Assembly (NCBI RefSeq): GCF_023073915.1
Contig: NZ_JADPKK010000002.1
Location: 1-64,000 of the forward strand
DNA length: 64,000 bases
Direction of reading: 5' to 3'
Source of the DNA: Bradyrhizobium sp. 149
GTDB taxonomy: Bacteria; Pseudomonadota; Alphaproteobacteria; Rhizobiales; Xanthobacteraceae
Within the stretch, counting starts at the first letter, position 1, and every line of letters starts with the position of its first letter. Made by a program: the position numbers and the translations under genes. This document shows positions 8,393 to 17,818 of this stretch, one piece after another. The notes below the pieces were generated by a model that ran no database searches, had not been told where the DNA came from, and was given only the letters and a program-made list of their open reading frames with translations.

Positions 8393-8908
8393 CTATATCT
8401 CAAGTTCGACGAAACGGCGCAGCTTGAAGACTATGTCCGGCATGGCCTGGCGGAACCGCGTTGCATCCCGGAAATTGGTCGAGAACGGCGCGAAGGTGAT
8501 CATCGCGTTCCAGTGCCTGTAACCGTAGACGGTGACGGAGGCGCCGGTCGCCGGAAAATTCTCGAGCTTGCGCAGCTCGCCCAGGACGAGATCGGCGATC
8601 GCCTCGGCCGGCAGCAACCGCTTGCCATCGGCCGTCGTGGCGACCTTCGCGGGCGGCTCGGCCGGCTTCGGGGCGGCCGGTACCGCATCGGGCGCGTCCC
8701 CGGACTCGTTCTCGGACTTGTTCTCGGGCTTTGCGGGCGGGATATCGGGGACGGGCGGCTCGACCAGCTCAAATCCGTTGGTCGGCGCTGTCGGCGGCGG
8801 AGCCTCGATGAGCGGCGGCGGTGCAAGACTGTCTGCTGCGCGCCTGTTGCCTCCCAGGATGCTGCTGATCATGGCCACAAGGCCAGCATCCTTCACGTCG
8901 TCGCTCAT
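8393..8908 (-). CDS. Conserved hypothetical protein with proline-rich linker
   Basis: A 171-residue protein of unknown function. Residues 1-30 are moderately hydrophobic (DVKDAGLVAMISSILGG), about 30-95 form a low-complexity Pro/Ala/Glu linker, and the C-terminal 75 residues form a compact alpha/beta domain with YGYRHWNAMITFAP and RQAMPDIVFKLRRFVE. No known motif is visible. I chose the ATG at 8906-8908 (MSDDVKD) because the upstream in-frame extension is arginine-rich and non-coding in character. It lies just upstream of the GreA/GreB-type gene on the same strand with 36 bases between, so the two may be co-transcribed. Confidence 0.6.
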   Translation of the reverse strand: MSDDVKDAGLVAMISSILGGNRRAADSLAPPPLIEAPPPTAPTNGFELVEPPVPDIPPAKPENKSENESGDAPDAVPAAPKPAEPPAKVATTADGKRLLPAEAIADLVLGELRKLENFPATGASVTVYGYRHWNAMITFAPFSTNFRDATRFRQAMPDIVFKLRRFVELEI

Positions 8909-9066
8909 TACGCCCCCCAGACTTCGGCCTACTCTAGCACCGCTCGCGCGGACCGCCACAGGGGATCTATGGCCGCATTCCGCCCGGCCAGGTGCTATTT
9001 TCTAGGCCGTCACGCGATGGCACCGGCGGCGCGATGCCGCTTCAGGTCACGCCGCCGTGCGATCCG

Positions 9067-9405
9067 TCACTGCCTTTCGAACGGAACGTATTGCTGGTAC
9101 TGCTTGGGCACCGAGCTGCGGTAGCGCGCGGGCACGGTGCCGCTGTCGACCGAGTGATCGATCTCCTGCTGCCGCGTCATCTTCTTCTTCGCCGGCTTCT
9201 TCGACGCGCTCTTCTTGGAGTCGGTCGGCTGGCTGGAAGCGTCATTGGTTGCAGTCGGCGCTGTCGTCGTCGCTGCCGGCGCGGTGGTTGTCGCCGCAGG
9301 CGCCGCGGTTCCGCCGACGGCGGGAGTGCCCTGCGCCAGCGCGAGCGGTGTTTGCATGAGAAGCGCCAGCGCTGCTGTCGCAGCCAGCAAGTATGATTTT
9401 TGCAT
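9067..9405 (-). CDS. Small exported Ala/Thr-rich protein
   Basis: A 112-residue secreted protein: signal peptide at residues 1-24 (ending in ALAQ), then a repetitive Ala/Thr/Pro stretch (about 28-57, with the repeated unit PAATTTA), a lysine-rich segment KKSASKKPAKKKM, and a C-terminal domain with YRSSVPKQYQQYVPF. The start is well supported by GGAGGT seven bases upstream. The lysine-rich patch suggests binding to a polyanion such as the cell surface or nucleic acid, but no function can be assigned. I know no named homologue. Confidence 0.65.
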   Translation of the reverse strand: MQKSYLLAATAALALLMQTPLALAQGTPAVGGTAAPAATTTAPAATTTAPTATNDASSQPTDSKKSASKKPAKKKMTRQQEIDHSVDSGTVPARYRSSVPKQYQQYVPFERQ

Positions 9406-9658
9406 TAGAACCTCCAAAATACTGATCCGAACAAGGCAAGCGTAGTTCTCCGGGACCGGCGCGTGCAAGTCTGCTCACGATAGGCCGGAACCCAATCGCG
9501 AACTGTGGCCGAGATCACATTGCCGGCGGCCGGGTGCGTCATGATGTGCCTTGTCGCGAACGCTGGGCATTCCGCCGACACCAACACAGGCATGACTGTG
9601 CAACAGACGAGCCAGGCTCGCTGACATTCCCCTCCACTCATTCTCGAAGGAGACTAAA

Positions 9659-9891
9659 ATGCGTCGCACCATCCTTACTCTCGCATCGCTCGGGCCCTGC
9701 TCGCCGTAGCATCCCCGGCCGCCCAGGCCCATCCTGCGAACGATCGATATTGCATCCAGGGCCGCTCGTGGGGTTATCCCGGCCACTGCCAGTTCGCCAG
9801 CTATCAGCAGTGCCTCGCCACCGCCTCCGGCACGTCGGCCTATTGCGGCATCAACCCGCGCTACGCCTTCTCGCAGCAGCGCGACTACTGA
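9659..9891 (+). pseudogene. DUF3551 family small secreted protein, frameshifted in the signal peptide
   Basis: An AAGGAG site precedes ATG 9659, which opens MRRTILTLASLG and hits TAG at 9707 after 16 codons. In another frame from about 9694 the sequence continues ALLAVASPAAQAHPAN, completing a signal peptide, then a short cysteine-containing domain (ending GINPRYAFSQQRDY, stop 9889-9891) of the DUF3551 type abundant in Bradyrhizobium. One base lost, or two gained, between about 9685 and 9694 explains the break. The mature domain is intact with its cysteines (RYCIQGRSWG, CQFASYQQC, AYCGINP), so this is either a recent pseudogene or a sequencing error. No function is known for the family. Confidence 0.75.
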
Positions 9892-9898
9892 CGAATTC

Positions 9899-9927
9899 GC
9901 GGCGTGCGCGCATGACGCGCACGCCGC
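9899..9927 (+). terminator. Perfect 12-bp hairpin after the DUF3551 gene
   Basis: GCGGCGTGCGCG (9899-9910) and CGCGCACGCCGC (9916-9927) pair perfectly around a CATGA loop, eight bases after the DUF3551 stop. Only a weak T-run (cacaattctt) follows, so it could be a terminator or an mRNA-stabilising hairpin. Confidence 0.5.
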
Positions 9928-10027
9928 CACAATTCTTACGTGAAGACGATCCGCTGCACTGAGCCTGCGATCCGTCGAAGACATGATGCCGCCCGCGTTG
10001 CCGGGCGGCTTGTTTTCCGAAATCTGC

Positions 10028-10546
10028 TCAATGCGCGGTCCCGAGGCCGATCTCCTCCAGCCGGCTCGCGAACCAGCGCGACAGCGGCTGATCGACGACG
10101 CCGCTGACATAGACCTCCGAGATCGTCACATGGTGCTTGTCCAGCACCAGCAGCACGCCGATCCAGTAGGCGAACCAGACATGCGCATCGGTCAGCGCCA
10201 TCAGCTTGTGCTGGTCGTGATCGAGCGAGGTGTGGTTGCTCGCCTTGCGGATCTCCACGGTGAGCAAATTGTTCGGTATCTCGCGCTGATGCACGACGAC
10301 GTCGGGGTAGATCGACTTGCCCAGATGATCGTCGGTCGAGATGATGGTGCCGTGCGGCAGATGCAGCGTACGCTCGCCGAGCCGGTCGTAGTTGCAGTCG
10401 ACCGACCAGCCGGAGAATTGCTTCTCCAGATGCACAGCGAAGCGGTGCGTGATCGCACGCTCGCCGATGTCCTTCTCGAACAGGAATCCTTCGTGCGCGT
10501 AAAAGTCCCGGAGCGCCGCGATCACCTTGTTCAGCTCGGTCTGCAT
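10028..10546 (-). CDS. Hypothetical protein, possible PD-(D/E)XK nuclease fold
   Basis: A 172-residue protein that I do not recognise as a named family. The order of elements resembles a PD-(D/E)XK nuclease core: a helix with ERAITHRFAVHLEKQF (about 28-43), a strand with WSVDCNYD, then YPDVVVH (Asp at about 84) and, after a short turn, LLTVEIRKA (Glu at about 98, with Arg-Lys in place of the usual Lys). A QHKLMALT helix follows. If correct, it could be a solitary nuclease or a degenerate homologue of restriction enzymes. I chose the ATG at 10544-10546 (MQTELNK), since upstream residues read into a repeat-flanked region. Confidence 0.5.
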   Translation of the reverse strand: MQTELNKVIAALRDFYAHEGFLFEKDIGERAITHRFAVHLEKQFSGWSVDCNYDRLGERTLHLPHGTIISTDDHLGKSIYPDVVVHQREIPNNLLTVEIRKASNHTSLDHDQHKLMALTDAHVWFAYWIGVLLVLDKHHVTISEVYVSGVVDQPLSRWFASRLEEIGLGTAH

Positions 10547-10600
10547 CTTGCTCCCCGGCCATTCCAACCTTGCGCGTGGCGTCGCCCGATCTGTCACTCC

Positions 10601-10785
10601 CTCGCCCCGTTCTTACGGGGAGAGGGTGGGGTGAGGGGCGGCCTCCGCGAATTCGGTTGGAATGATAGGTCGAACGCGCGCCGCCTGCGAGTCGGATGGC
10701 CCTTTGCCTGGGTCCGCAGCTTGCCTTGCCCCTCACCCGGATCGCTGCGCGATCCGACCTCTCCCCGCAGAAGAGCGGGGAGAGG
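10601..10785. repeat. Pair of palindromic intergenic repeat elements
   Basis: Two elements of one Rhizobiales-type palindromic family flank about 90 bases of unique sequence. The left copy (10601-10640) holds CCCCGT/ACGGGG; the right copy (10729-10785) holds CGGATCGC/GCGATCCG and CTCCCCGC/GCGGGGAG hairpins. Related elements occur near 19089, 23739 and 35621. Confidence 0.7.
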
Positions 10786-10798
10786 TGAAGAGACGTCC

Positions 10799-12346
10799 CT
10801 ACATCTGCACTTCGATCAGCCGCGGCCCGGGCTCGGCGACGGCCTCGGCCAGCGCCTTGTTGAACTCGTCCGCGTTGGTGACGGCGCGGCCGGGGACGCC
10901 CATGCCCTTGGCCAGCGCCACGAAATCCAGCGTCGGCCGGTCGAGGCGGAGCATGTCGTTGGCGCGCTGGCCGGGCTCGCCGGCGCCGACATTGTCGAAC
11001 TCGCCGCGCAGGATCTGGTAGATGCGATTGGCGAACACGATGGTGACGATGTTGAGGTTCTCTCTCGCCTGCGTCCACAGCGACTGGATCGTGTACATCG
11101 CGCTGCCGTCGCCGACCATGCAGATCACCTTGCGGTCCGGGCAGGCGATCGCGGCACCGATCGAGAGCGGCGTCGAGAAGCCGATCGAGCCGCCCATGTT
11201 CTGAAGCCAGTCGTGCGGGGCCGCCGCTGCGGTCGGCGGGAAGAAGGCGCGGCCGGTGGTGAGCGATTCGTCGACCAGGATCGCATTCTCGGGGATCGCA
11301 TAGGCGATCGACTGCGCGATCGAGGCGTGGGTCAGCGCGCCGGTCGGCTTGAGCAGCTCCTGCGCGGCCTGCGGCTTGACGTCGTTCGCACTGGCCTTCA
11401 CCGCGCCCGCAAGCGCTTCCAGCGCTGCGACCGAATTCTCGCCCCAGGAGGTCATGCGATGCACGTCGCAGCCCTCGGGCTTGAGGATGCTCGGCTTGTT
11501 CGGATAGGCGAAGAACGCCACGGGATCGTCGGACTCGACCAGCACGATGTGACGAAACTTCGCCAGCATCTGCAGCGCATTGTCGATCACGTAATGGATG
11601 CGGTCGATCGAGAAGCGGCCGCGGCCGCGCGCCATCCGGGGACGGAAGGTCGGGCCCATCACGGTGCAGCCGGTCTTGGCAGCGATGCGCTCGGCCAGCG
11701 CCAGGCCCTGCTCGCTCAGCGCACTGCCGGTCATCAGCAGCAGCGTGCCCTCGCCGTCGCCGTGCAGGATTTTTGCGGCCTGCTCGACCGCCTGCGGCGA
11801 ATAGCTCGCGCGCTGCTGCTCGGCCGGAACCTCGGCGATGCCGTCCGCTTCGTTCCAGGCGGTGTCGGCGGGCAGGATCAGGGTCGCGATCTGCGGCGGG
11901 GCGCTCCTGGCGGCGGCGATCGCCGCGGCACCGTCGGCGGCGACCGATTTGGAGTTCGGCGAGGTGCGGACCCAGGACGACATGGGCCGGGCCAGGCCCT
12001 CGATATCGGAGGTCAGCGGCGCGTTGTAGCCGATGTGGTAGACGGCGTGCTGGCCGACGATGTTGACGATGCCGGAATTCGCCTTCTTGGCGTTGTGCAG
12101 ATTGGCAAGGCCGTTGGCGAGACCCGGACCGAGATGCAGCAGCGTCGAGGCCGGCGTGCCCTTCATCCGGAAATAACCGTCGGCGGCGCCGGTCACCACG
12201 CCCTCGAACAGGCCGAGCACGCAGCGCATGCCGGGCACGCGGTCGAGCGCTGCGACAAAATGCATCTCGGAGGTGCCGGGGTTGGAGAAGCAAACGTCGA
12301 CCCCGCCCTTGACCATCGTCCGCACCAGACTTTCCGCACCGTTCAT
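10799..12346 (-). CDS. Acetolactate synthase large-subunit-like ThDP enzyme
   Basis: A 515-residue thiamine-diphosphate enzyme of the IlvB/POX/BFD superfamily. The N-terminal Pyr domain has CFSNPGTSEMHF and the cofactor-activating Glu in LFEGVVTGAADG; the C-terminal PP domain has the GDGSAMY start of the ThDP/Mg motif and a later FANR in place of the classical NN. It is shorter than biosynthetic IlvB (about 570), no ilvN regulatory subunit is adjacent, and the FAD-binding central region looks reduced. It is therefore more likely a decarboxylase or carboligase of unknown substrate than valine/isoleucine biosynthesis. It is followed downstream by a palindromic repeat pair. Confidence 0.75.
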   Translation of the reverse strand: MNGAESLVRTMVKGGVDVCFSNPGTSEMHFVAALDRVPGMRCVLGLFEGVVTGAADGYFRMKGTPASTLLHLGPGLANGLANLHNAKKANSGIVNIVGQHAVYHIGYNAPLTSDIEGLARPMSSWVRTSPNSKSVAADGAAAIAAARSAPPQIATLILPADTAWNEADGIAEVPAEQQRASYSPQAVEQAAKILHGDGEGTLLLMTGSALSEQGLALAERIAAKTGCTVMGPTFRPRMARGRGRFSIDRIHYVIDNALQMLAKFRHIVLVESDDPVAFFAYPNKPSILKPEGCDVHRMTSWGENSVAALEALAGAVKASANDVKPQAAQELLKPTGALTHASIAQSIAYAIPENAILVDESLTTGRAFFPPTAAAAPHDWLQNMGGSIGFSTPLSIGAAIACPDRKVICMVGDGSAMYTIQSLWTQARENLNIVTIVFANRIYQILRGEFDNVGAGEPGQRANDMLRLDRPTLDFVALAKGMGVPGRAVTNADEFNKALAEAVAEPGPRLIEVQM

Positions 12347-12612
12347 CCGTCAGCTCCCGCAACCGGCAATGTTCCAACAATCCGTCCGATCAATCATTGT
12401 TCGCTCGTCTCGTCAAAGCAATAGCCGGCATCGCCGCCCTGCCCCGCGCGGCGATACGCTGGTGTGGCTAATACTTTCCGGCAGATTGGTACGGTTGCCG
12501 ATTTGGTAACGCCAACCGTTAAGGATGACCTGTCTCACGGGGCCGTGGCTTGCGAAAACCCCGCAAATATGGCCTGTAACTTCCGTTGAATGATTTTTTG
12601 CTGGGAGAAACA

Positions 12613-13191
12613 ATGATCCGGTTTTTTGCCGCGCCGATTGCCGCCATCGCACTGCTGTCGGCCACCGCTGGCGGCGCCTTCGCCGAAGAGTTCGACTCGC
12701 GCGACATCATGGGCGGCGGCCCGAACTTCTTCCGCGGCGGATCGAGCCCGGTCCCCCGCACCACCGTCATGTACAACGGCAGTTACGCTCCCGGCACGAT
12801 CGTGGTGAACACCTCAGAGCGCCGGCTCTATCTGGTGCTGCAGAACGGCCAGGCGCTGCGCTACGGCATCGGCGTCGGCCGCGACGGCTTCCGCTGGGGC
12901 GGCGTGCACAGGATCACCGCCAAGAAGGAATGGCCGGACTGGACGCCGCCGTCGCAGATGCTGGCCCGCCGGCCGGACCTGCCGCGTCACATGAAGGGCG
13001 GCGTCGAGAATCCGCTTGGCGCGCGCGCGATGTATCTGGGCTCGACGCTCTACCGCATCCACGGCTCCAACGAGCCGGAGACGATTGGCCAGGCGGTGTC
13101 CTCGGGCTGCTTCCGCATGACCAACGACGACGTCAGCGACCTCTACGGCCGCGTCTCGGTCGGCACCACCGTGGTCGTGCTGAACAACTAG
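12613..13191 (+). CDS. L,D-transpeptidase (YkuD/ErfK family)
   Basis: A 192-residue exported enzyme with a signal peptide (residues 1-24, ending AFA before EEF). The YkuD catalytic signature is complete: His150 in RIHGSNEP and the nucleophile Cys166 in SSGCFRM. Such enzymes form 3-3 cross-links in peptidoglycan, or attach proteins to it, in the periplasm, and resist most beta-lactams. The ATG at 12613, 5 bases after GGGAGAA, was preferred over one nine codons upstream. It is divergent from the IlvB-like gene across a 266-base intergenic region and is followed 83 bases later by a DUF2927 gene. Confidence 0.88.
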   Translation: MIRFFAAPIAAIALLSATAGGAFAEEFDSRDIMGGGPNFFRGGSSPVPRTTVMYNGSYAPGTIVVNTSERRLYLVLQNGQALRYGIGVGRDGFRWGGVHRITAKKEWPDWTPPSQMLARRPDLPRHMKGGVENPLGARAMYLGSTLYRIHGSNEPETIGQAVSSGCFRMTNDDVSDLYGRVSVGTTVVVLNN

Positions 13192-13274
13192 CCGACGGCG
13201 AATCGCGGGAACCGGCGAGCGCGTGAATATGCGGTCTTGTGCGGCGCTTCCGAATACGGCAGCGTCGCCCGGCA

Positions 13275-14090
13275 ATGAGCGCATTGGCCCCGCCTTCGTC
13301 CGGCTTTCGCATCGCCCTGCTGGCGCTCGCCACCGCCGCGTTTGTCCCTGACACCGCTACCATCGCCATCGCGGGCGAATTGCCCGCGATCGCCTCGCGC
13401 CAGCGCGCCGAGAAGAAGAGTTTTACCGACGGCGAGATCGTAGACGGCTTTCTGAAGACGGCGTTCGGCGCCGAATACCACCTTGCCGGCCGCGTCGACC
13501 GCATCCGCAAGTTCGACGGGCCGGTGCGCGTGTTCGCCGAGAGCGACCGCGCCGACCGCAAGGCGCAGCTCGCAAAAGTCGTGGCCGACATCGGCAGGCG
13601 CGTGCAGCATCTCGACATCGCCATGATCGACACGAGCGAGGCGGCGAATGTGCGGGTGAAGCTCGTGCGCGACCGCGATCTGTTCCGCACCATTTCGAGC
13701 TTCTACGGTGCGGAGAAGGCCCGCGAGATCCGCACCTCGCTCGATCCGCAATGCCTGTCCGGTTTTCGCAAGAACGACAATTTCGAGATCGAGCATTCCG
13801 ACGTCATCCTCACCGTCGACAACGGCGATTTCACCTTCCTCGACTGCGCCTATGAGGAGCTGCTGCAATCGCTCGGCCCGATCAACGACACAAGCAGCGT
13901 ACCCTGGACCATGTTCAACGACAACGTCTCGATGGGCTATTTCGACGTCTACGACCAATACATCCTCAACCTGCTCTACGATCCCCGCATCAAGCCGGGC
14001 ATGACCGTGCTGGAGGCCAAGGCGGTACTGCCCGAGGTGCTCATCGATGTGCGCGCTTGGGTGAAGCGCGCGAACGATCTGAAGGAGTGA
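13275..14090 (+). CDS. DUF2927 domain-containing protein
   Basis: A 271-residue protein with an N-terminal hydrophobic segment (about residues 9-32) consistent with a signal peptide. The mature part contains GEIVDGFLKTAFGAEYH, the segment VRVFAESDRADRKAQ and a C-terminal NDNVSMGYFDVYDQYIL block, the pattern of DUF2927. Members are secreted and of unknown function; some resemble metal-independent relatives of Zn-peptidases. The start at 13275 (MSALAPP) was preferred to an upstream in-frame ATG because it places the signal peptide correctly. It follows the L,D-transpeptidase on the same strand, so an envelope role is plausible. Confidence 0.68.
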   Translation: MSALAPPSSGFRIALLALATAAFVPDTATIAIAGELPAIASRQRAEKKSFTDGEIVDGFLKTAFGAEYHLAGRVDRIRKFDGPVRVFAESDRADRKAQLAKVVADIGRRVQHLDIAMIDTSEAANVRVKLVRDRDLFRTISSFYGAEKAREIRTSLDPQCLSGFRKNDNFEIEHSDVILTVDNGDFTFLDCAYEELLQSLGPINDTSSVPWTMFNDNVSMGYFDVYDQYILNLLYDPRIKPGMTVLEAKAVLPEVLIDVRAWVKRANDLKE

Positions 14091-14153
14091 GGGCACACGA
14101 GTGTTGCACCCTCGCCGCTTGTGGGAGAGGGAAAAGCACCAATCGTCGCCTCT

Positions 14154-14960
14154 TTACACCTTCCTCGCCTTCGTCATCAGAAATTGCTGGCGCATCACGT
14201 TGTTGCCGCCGTCGAAATATTCGGAGATCAGCGCCTCGAACTCACTGCGAAAACTCCGCAGCTTGTCCGGCTCGTCCTTGTACTGGGCGACGAGCTTGAT
14301 CAAAGGCCCGATCGTCGTTTCCATGGTGCGGCGGAAATGCTGTGGGCTGAGCGCGGACGGATTCATGATGTCCATCTCGAAGGAGATATCCTTCACCTTC
14401 CCCGCAAGACGTTCGGCGACGATCTTCGGATCGCCCCACGAGACCGGTGACGCCACGCCCTCGGGCGGCGGCAAATGGCGGCCGATCAGCGCGAACATCC
14501 GTCCGACATAGAGATGCGGCGGCCAGGTGGAGAAGGCGATGGTGCCGCCGGGCTTCAGCACGCGCAGCATCTCGCCGATGGCCACGTCCGGACGCGGCGC
14601 GAACATGTGGCCGAACTGACTGAGCACCACGTCGAACTCGTTGTCGCCATAGGGCAGGCTTTCGGCGTCGCCGTCGGCGAAGTCGACATCGAGGTTCGCC
14701 AGCTGGGCGTGCTCGCGGGCGCGCTCGATCAGGACCGGAGACAGGTCGAGACCCCTGACCTTCGCGCCGCGGCGCGCCGCCGTGATCGCGGCAACGCCGG
14801 TGCCGCAGCCGACGTCGAGCAGCCTTTGGCCGGTCGAAACCCGGGCGAAGCTCACGAGCTTGGCGGCCGAGGGTGTGGTGAACACTTCCATCGGCGTGAA
14901 CAGCGACCAGGCTTCCTTCTGGACTGCCTTGAAACCAGCAAACGGGTCTTGCGCGGTCAT
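14154..14960 (-). CDS. Class I SAM-dependent methyltransferase
   Basis: A 268-residue methyltransferase with the UbiE-like order of motifs: motif I LLDVGCGTGVAAI (about residues 48-60), the acidic end of strand 2 in VRGLDLSP, motif II/III DGDAESLPYGDNEFDVV, and LRVLKPGGTIAFSTW. A C-terminal helical cap (about 170-268) probably binds the substrate. Nothing in the neighbourhood identifies the acceptor; the adjacent threonine-synthase-like gene is on the same strand 90 bases upstream, with RBS-like sequence between, so a shared transcript is possible. Family is certain, substrate unknown. Confidence 0.8.
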   Translation of the reverse strand: MTAQDPFAGFKAVQKEAWSLFTPMEVFTTPSAAKLVSFARVSTGQRLLDVGCGTGVAAITAARRGAKVRGLDLSPVLIERAREHAQLANLDVDFADGDAESLPYGDNEFDVVLSQFGHMFAPRPDVAIGEMLRVLKPGGTIAFSTWPPHLYVGRMFALIGRHLPPPEGVASPVSWGDPKIVAERLAGKVKDISFEMDIMNPSALSPQHFRRTMETTIGPLIKLVAQYKDEPDKLRSFRSEFEALISEYFDGGNNVMRQQFLMTKARKV

Positions 14961-15049
14961 GGAACTCTCCCCTCACACGATGTCAGTTTTCATGAGGCTG
15001 ACGACCGACGCCAAAGGTTCAACGCACCGCAAGGGCAGTCGCGCCAGCC

Positions 15050-16177
<1,128 letters not shown>

Positions 16178-16554
16178 GGCGGTCTCCTGGGACGGCGACA
16201 AGGCGATCTGGACGATTGGTCTGATGGCACGTTTTCTGAGGAAACTCGACGCCCCCGTGCGTCCACCGCGCGGCGCCCCTTGAAAACAAGAAAACAATAA
16301 ATACTTTCAGTGTCTTACACCGATCGCGCAGGCAGACTTGGCGAGGTCAGCTTGCGGCGCTCGGGCAAGCCGTACCGGCTCGCTGAAGACGGGAATTTGG
16401 CAACGAACGGCCCTGCCCTGCACACCACGATTAACTTGTCTGTCGTGGCTGGCCGCTACAATATGTTGGATTGCGCCGCCGGTGACCGCATCGGCAGTGC
16501 GACCGAGCCAGGCCCGTCCGAGCGGCGGGCCGCTGGCTTTTTGGGAGTTTGGTC
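16178..16554. other. Intergenic region between threonine synthase-like gene and urc operon
   Basis: This 377-base divergent region holds an A-rich stretch (16280-16310, with aaaacaagaaaacaataaat) upstream of the minus-strand gene and a candidate promoter for the urc operon (16435-16462). No open frame in it has coding character. It is likely to hold regulatory sites for uracil or nitrogen control. Confidence 0.45.
16435..16462 (+). promoter_or_regulatory. Candidate promoter of the urc1-urc4-upp operon
   Basis: CTTGTC (16435-16440) and TACAAT (16457-16462) with a 16-base spacer resemble alphaproteobacterial -35/-10 elements and would give a leader of about 85 bases before urc1. This is a visual match only. 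Confidence 0.35.
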
Positions 16555-17811
16555 ATGAGCCGCGCGAACCGTACCGACCACATCCGCCTGACCTCCCATC
16601 CGGAGCCGGGCCGGAAGGCCGCCTTCCCGATCCACTGGGGCGCCGCCGACGCACGCACCCGCGGGCCGATCATCGGCACGGTGTCGCGCGCAGCGGATCG
16701 CAACGTGATCGGCAGCCATGGCGGCTCCTATGCGATGTACCGGGCGCTCGCGGTGTCCGCCGGTGCGCTCGATCCGATCCGGCGTCCCGATCTCACCAAC
16801 ACCTTTCCCGCCGCGACCATCGGGCCGTTCTCGCAATGGAGCGATCCCGCAAAAATCGTCGCGCTCGACCCCTGGGGCCATCTCGTCGCCGAGAATTTCG
16901 GCAAGGAGATCGCCGAAGGCCTGGACATCAGGCCGAGCATCGCGGTGACGCGGGCGCGGCTCGACCTGCCGGAGATCCGCGAAGCGCTCGCCGCAAAACG
17001 CCTGCGCGCCGACGGCGATGTCGTGCACGCCAATGGCAGCGTGTCGGTGGTGAAGATCGCGATCGATCCGGTCTGGTATCTGCCCGGCCTTGCCGAGCGC
17101 TTTGCGACCAACGAGACCGAGCTGCGGCGCACGCTGTTCGAGCAGACAGCCGGCATGTTCCCCGAGCTGGTGACGCGGCCGGACATGAAGGTGTTTCTGC
17201 CGCCGATCGGCGGCACCACGATCTACATGTTCGGCGACGTCACCAAGCTGCCGGACCATCGCACCAAGATCACCTGCCGCGTGCATGACGAGTGCAACGG
17301 CTCCGACGTGTTCGGCTCCGACATCTGCACCTGCCGCCCCTATCTCATTCATGGCATCGAGGAATCCGCGCGCGGCGCGCAAGAGGGCGGGCTCGGGCTC
17401 GTGATCTACAACCGCAAGGAAGGCCGCGCGCTCGGCGAGGTGACGAAATTCCTGGTCTACAATGCGCGCAAGCGCCAGGAGGACGGCGACGCGGCCGCCG
17501 CCTATTTCGAGCGCACCGAATGCGTCGCCGGCGTCCAGGACGCGCGCTTCCAGCAATTGATGCCCGACACCATCCATTGGCTGGGTCTGAAGCGCATCGA
17601 CCGCTTCCTGTCGATGAGCGACATGAAGCACGACGCGCTGACCTCGCAGGGCATCGACATCGTCGAACGCGTGCCGATCCCGCCCGAGCTCATTCCCGCC
17701 GACGCCTATGTCGAGATCGCCGCGAAGAAGGCCGCCGGCTATTACTCGGACGACATCGCGCCGGAGAAGGACGTGAACGACGTGGTCGGGCGTTCGCTGG
17801 AAAAATATTGA
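16555..17811 (+). CDS. urc1: URC1-type GTP cyclohydrolase II homologue (uracil catabolism)
   Basis: A 418-residue protein whose C-terminal half is a GTP cyclohydrolase II (RibA) domain. The zinc ligands are intact as Cys247-x10-Cys258-x-Cys260 (HDECNGSDVFGSDICTC), and the RibA nucleotide-binding block appears as RKEGRALGEVTKFLVYNARK. The N-terminal ~200 residues are an extension not found in RibA but present in yeast Urc1p. The riboflavin pathway genes are absent; instead a DUF1688/URC4 gene follows after 7 bases and a uracil phosphoribosyltransferase after that. This is the gene set of the URC pathway, in which Urc1p is thought to open the pyrimidine ring of a uridine nucleotide. Start ATG 16555 has GGGAG upstream. 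Confidence 0.85.
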   Translation: MSRANRTDHIRLTSHPEPGRKAAFPIHWGAADARTRGPIIGTVSRAADRNVIGSHGGSYAMYRALAVSAGALDPIRRPDLTNTFPAATIGPFSQWSDPAKIVALDPWGHLVAENFGKEIAEGLDIRPSIAVTRARLDLPEIREALAAKRLRADGDVVHANGSVSVVKIAIDPVWYLPGLAERFATNETELRRTLFEQTAGMFPELVTRPDMKVFLPPIGGTTIYMFGDVTKLPDHRTKITCRVHDECNGSDVFGSDICTCRPYLIHGIEESARGAQEGGLGLVIYNRKEGRALGEVTKFLVYNARKRQEDGDAAAAYFERTECVAGVQDARFQQLMPDTIHWLGLKRIDRFLSMSDMKHDALTSQGIDIVERVPIPPELIPADAYVEIAAKKAAGYYSDDIAPEKDVNDVVGRSLEKY

Positions 17812-17818
17812 TCGATTG

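Noticed and set aside
9936..12424. Two very long open frames (over 800 codons) on both strands across the IlvB-like gene
   Set aside because: They are antisense or out-of-frame shadows caused by high GC; the translations are arginine-rich and match no family, whereas the 515-residue frame has ThDP motifs.
16555..17811. ribA of riboflavin biosynthesis
   Set aside because: The long N-terminal extension, the altered nucleotide-binding block and the DUF1688/upp neighbours point to URC1 instead.
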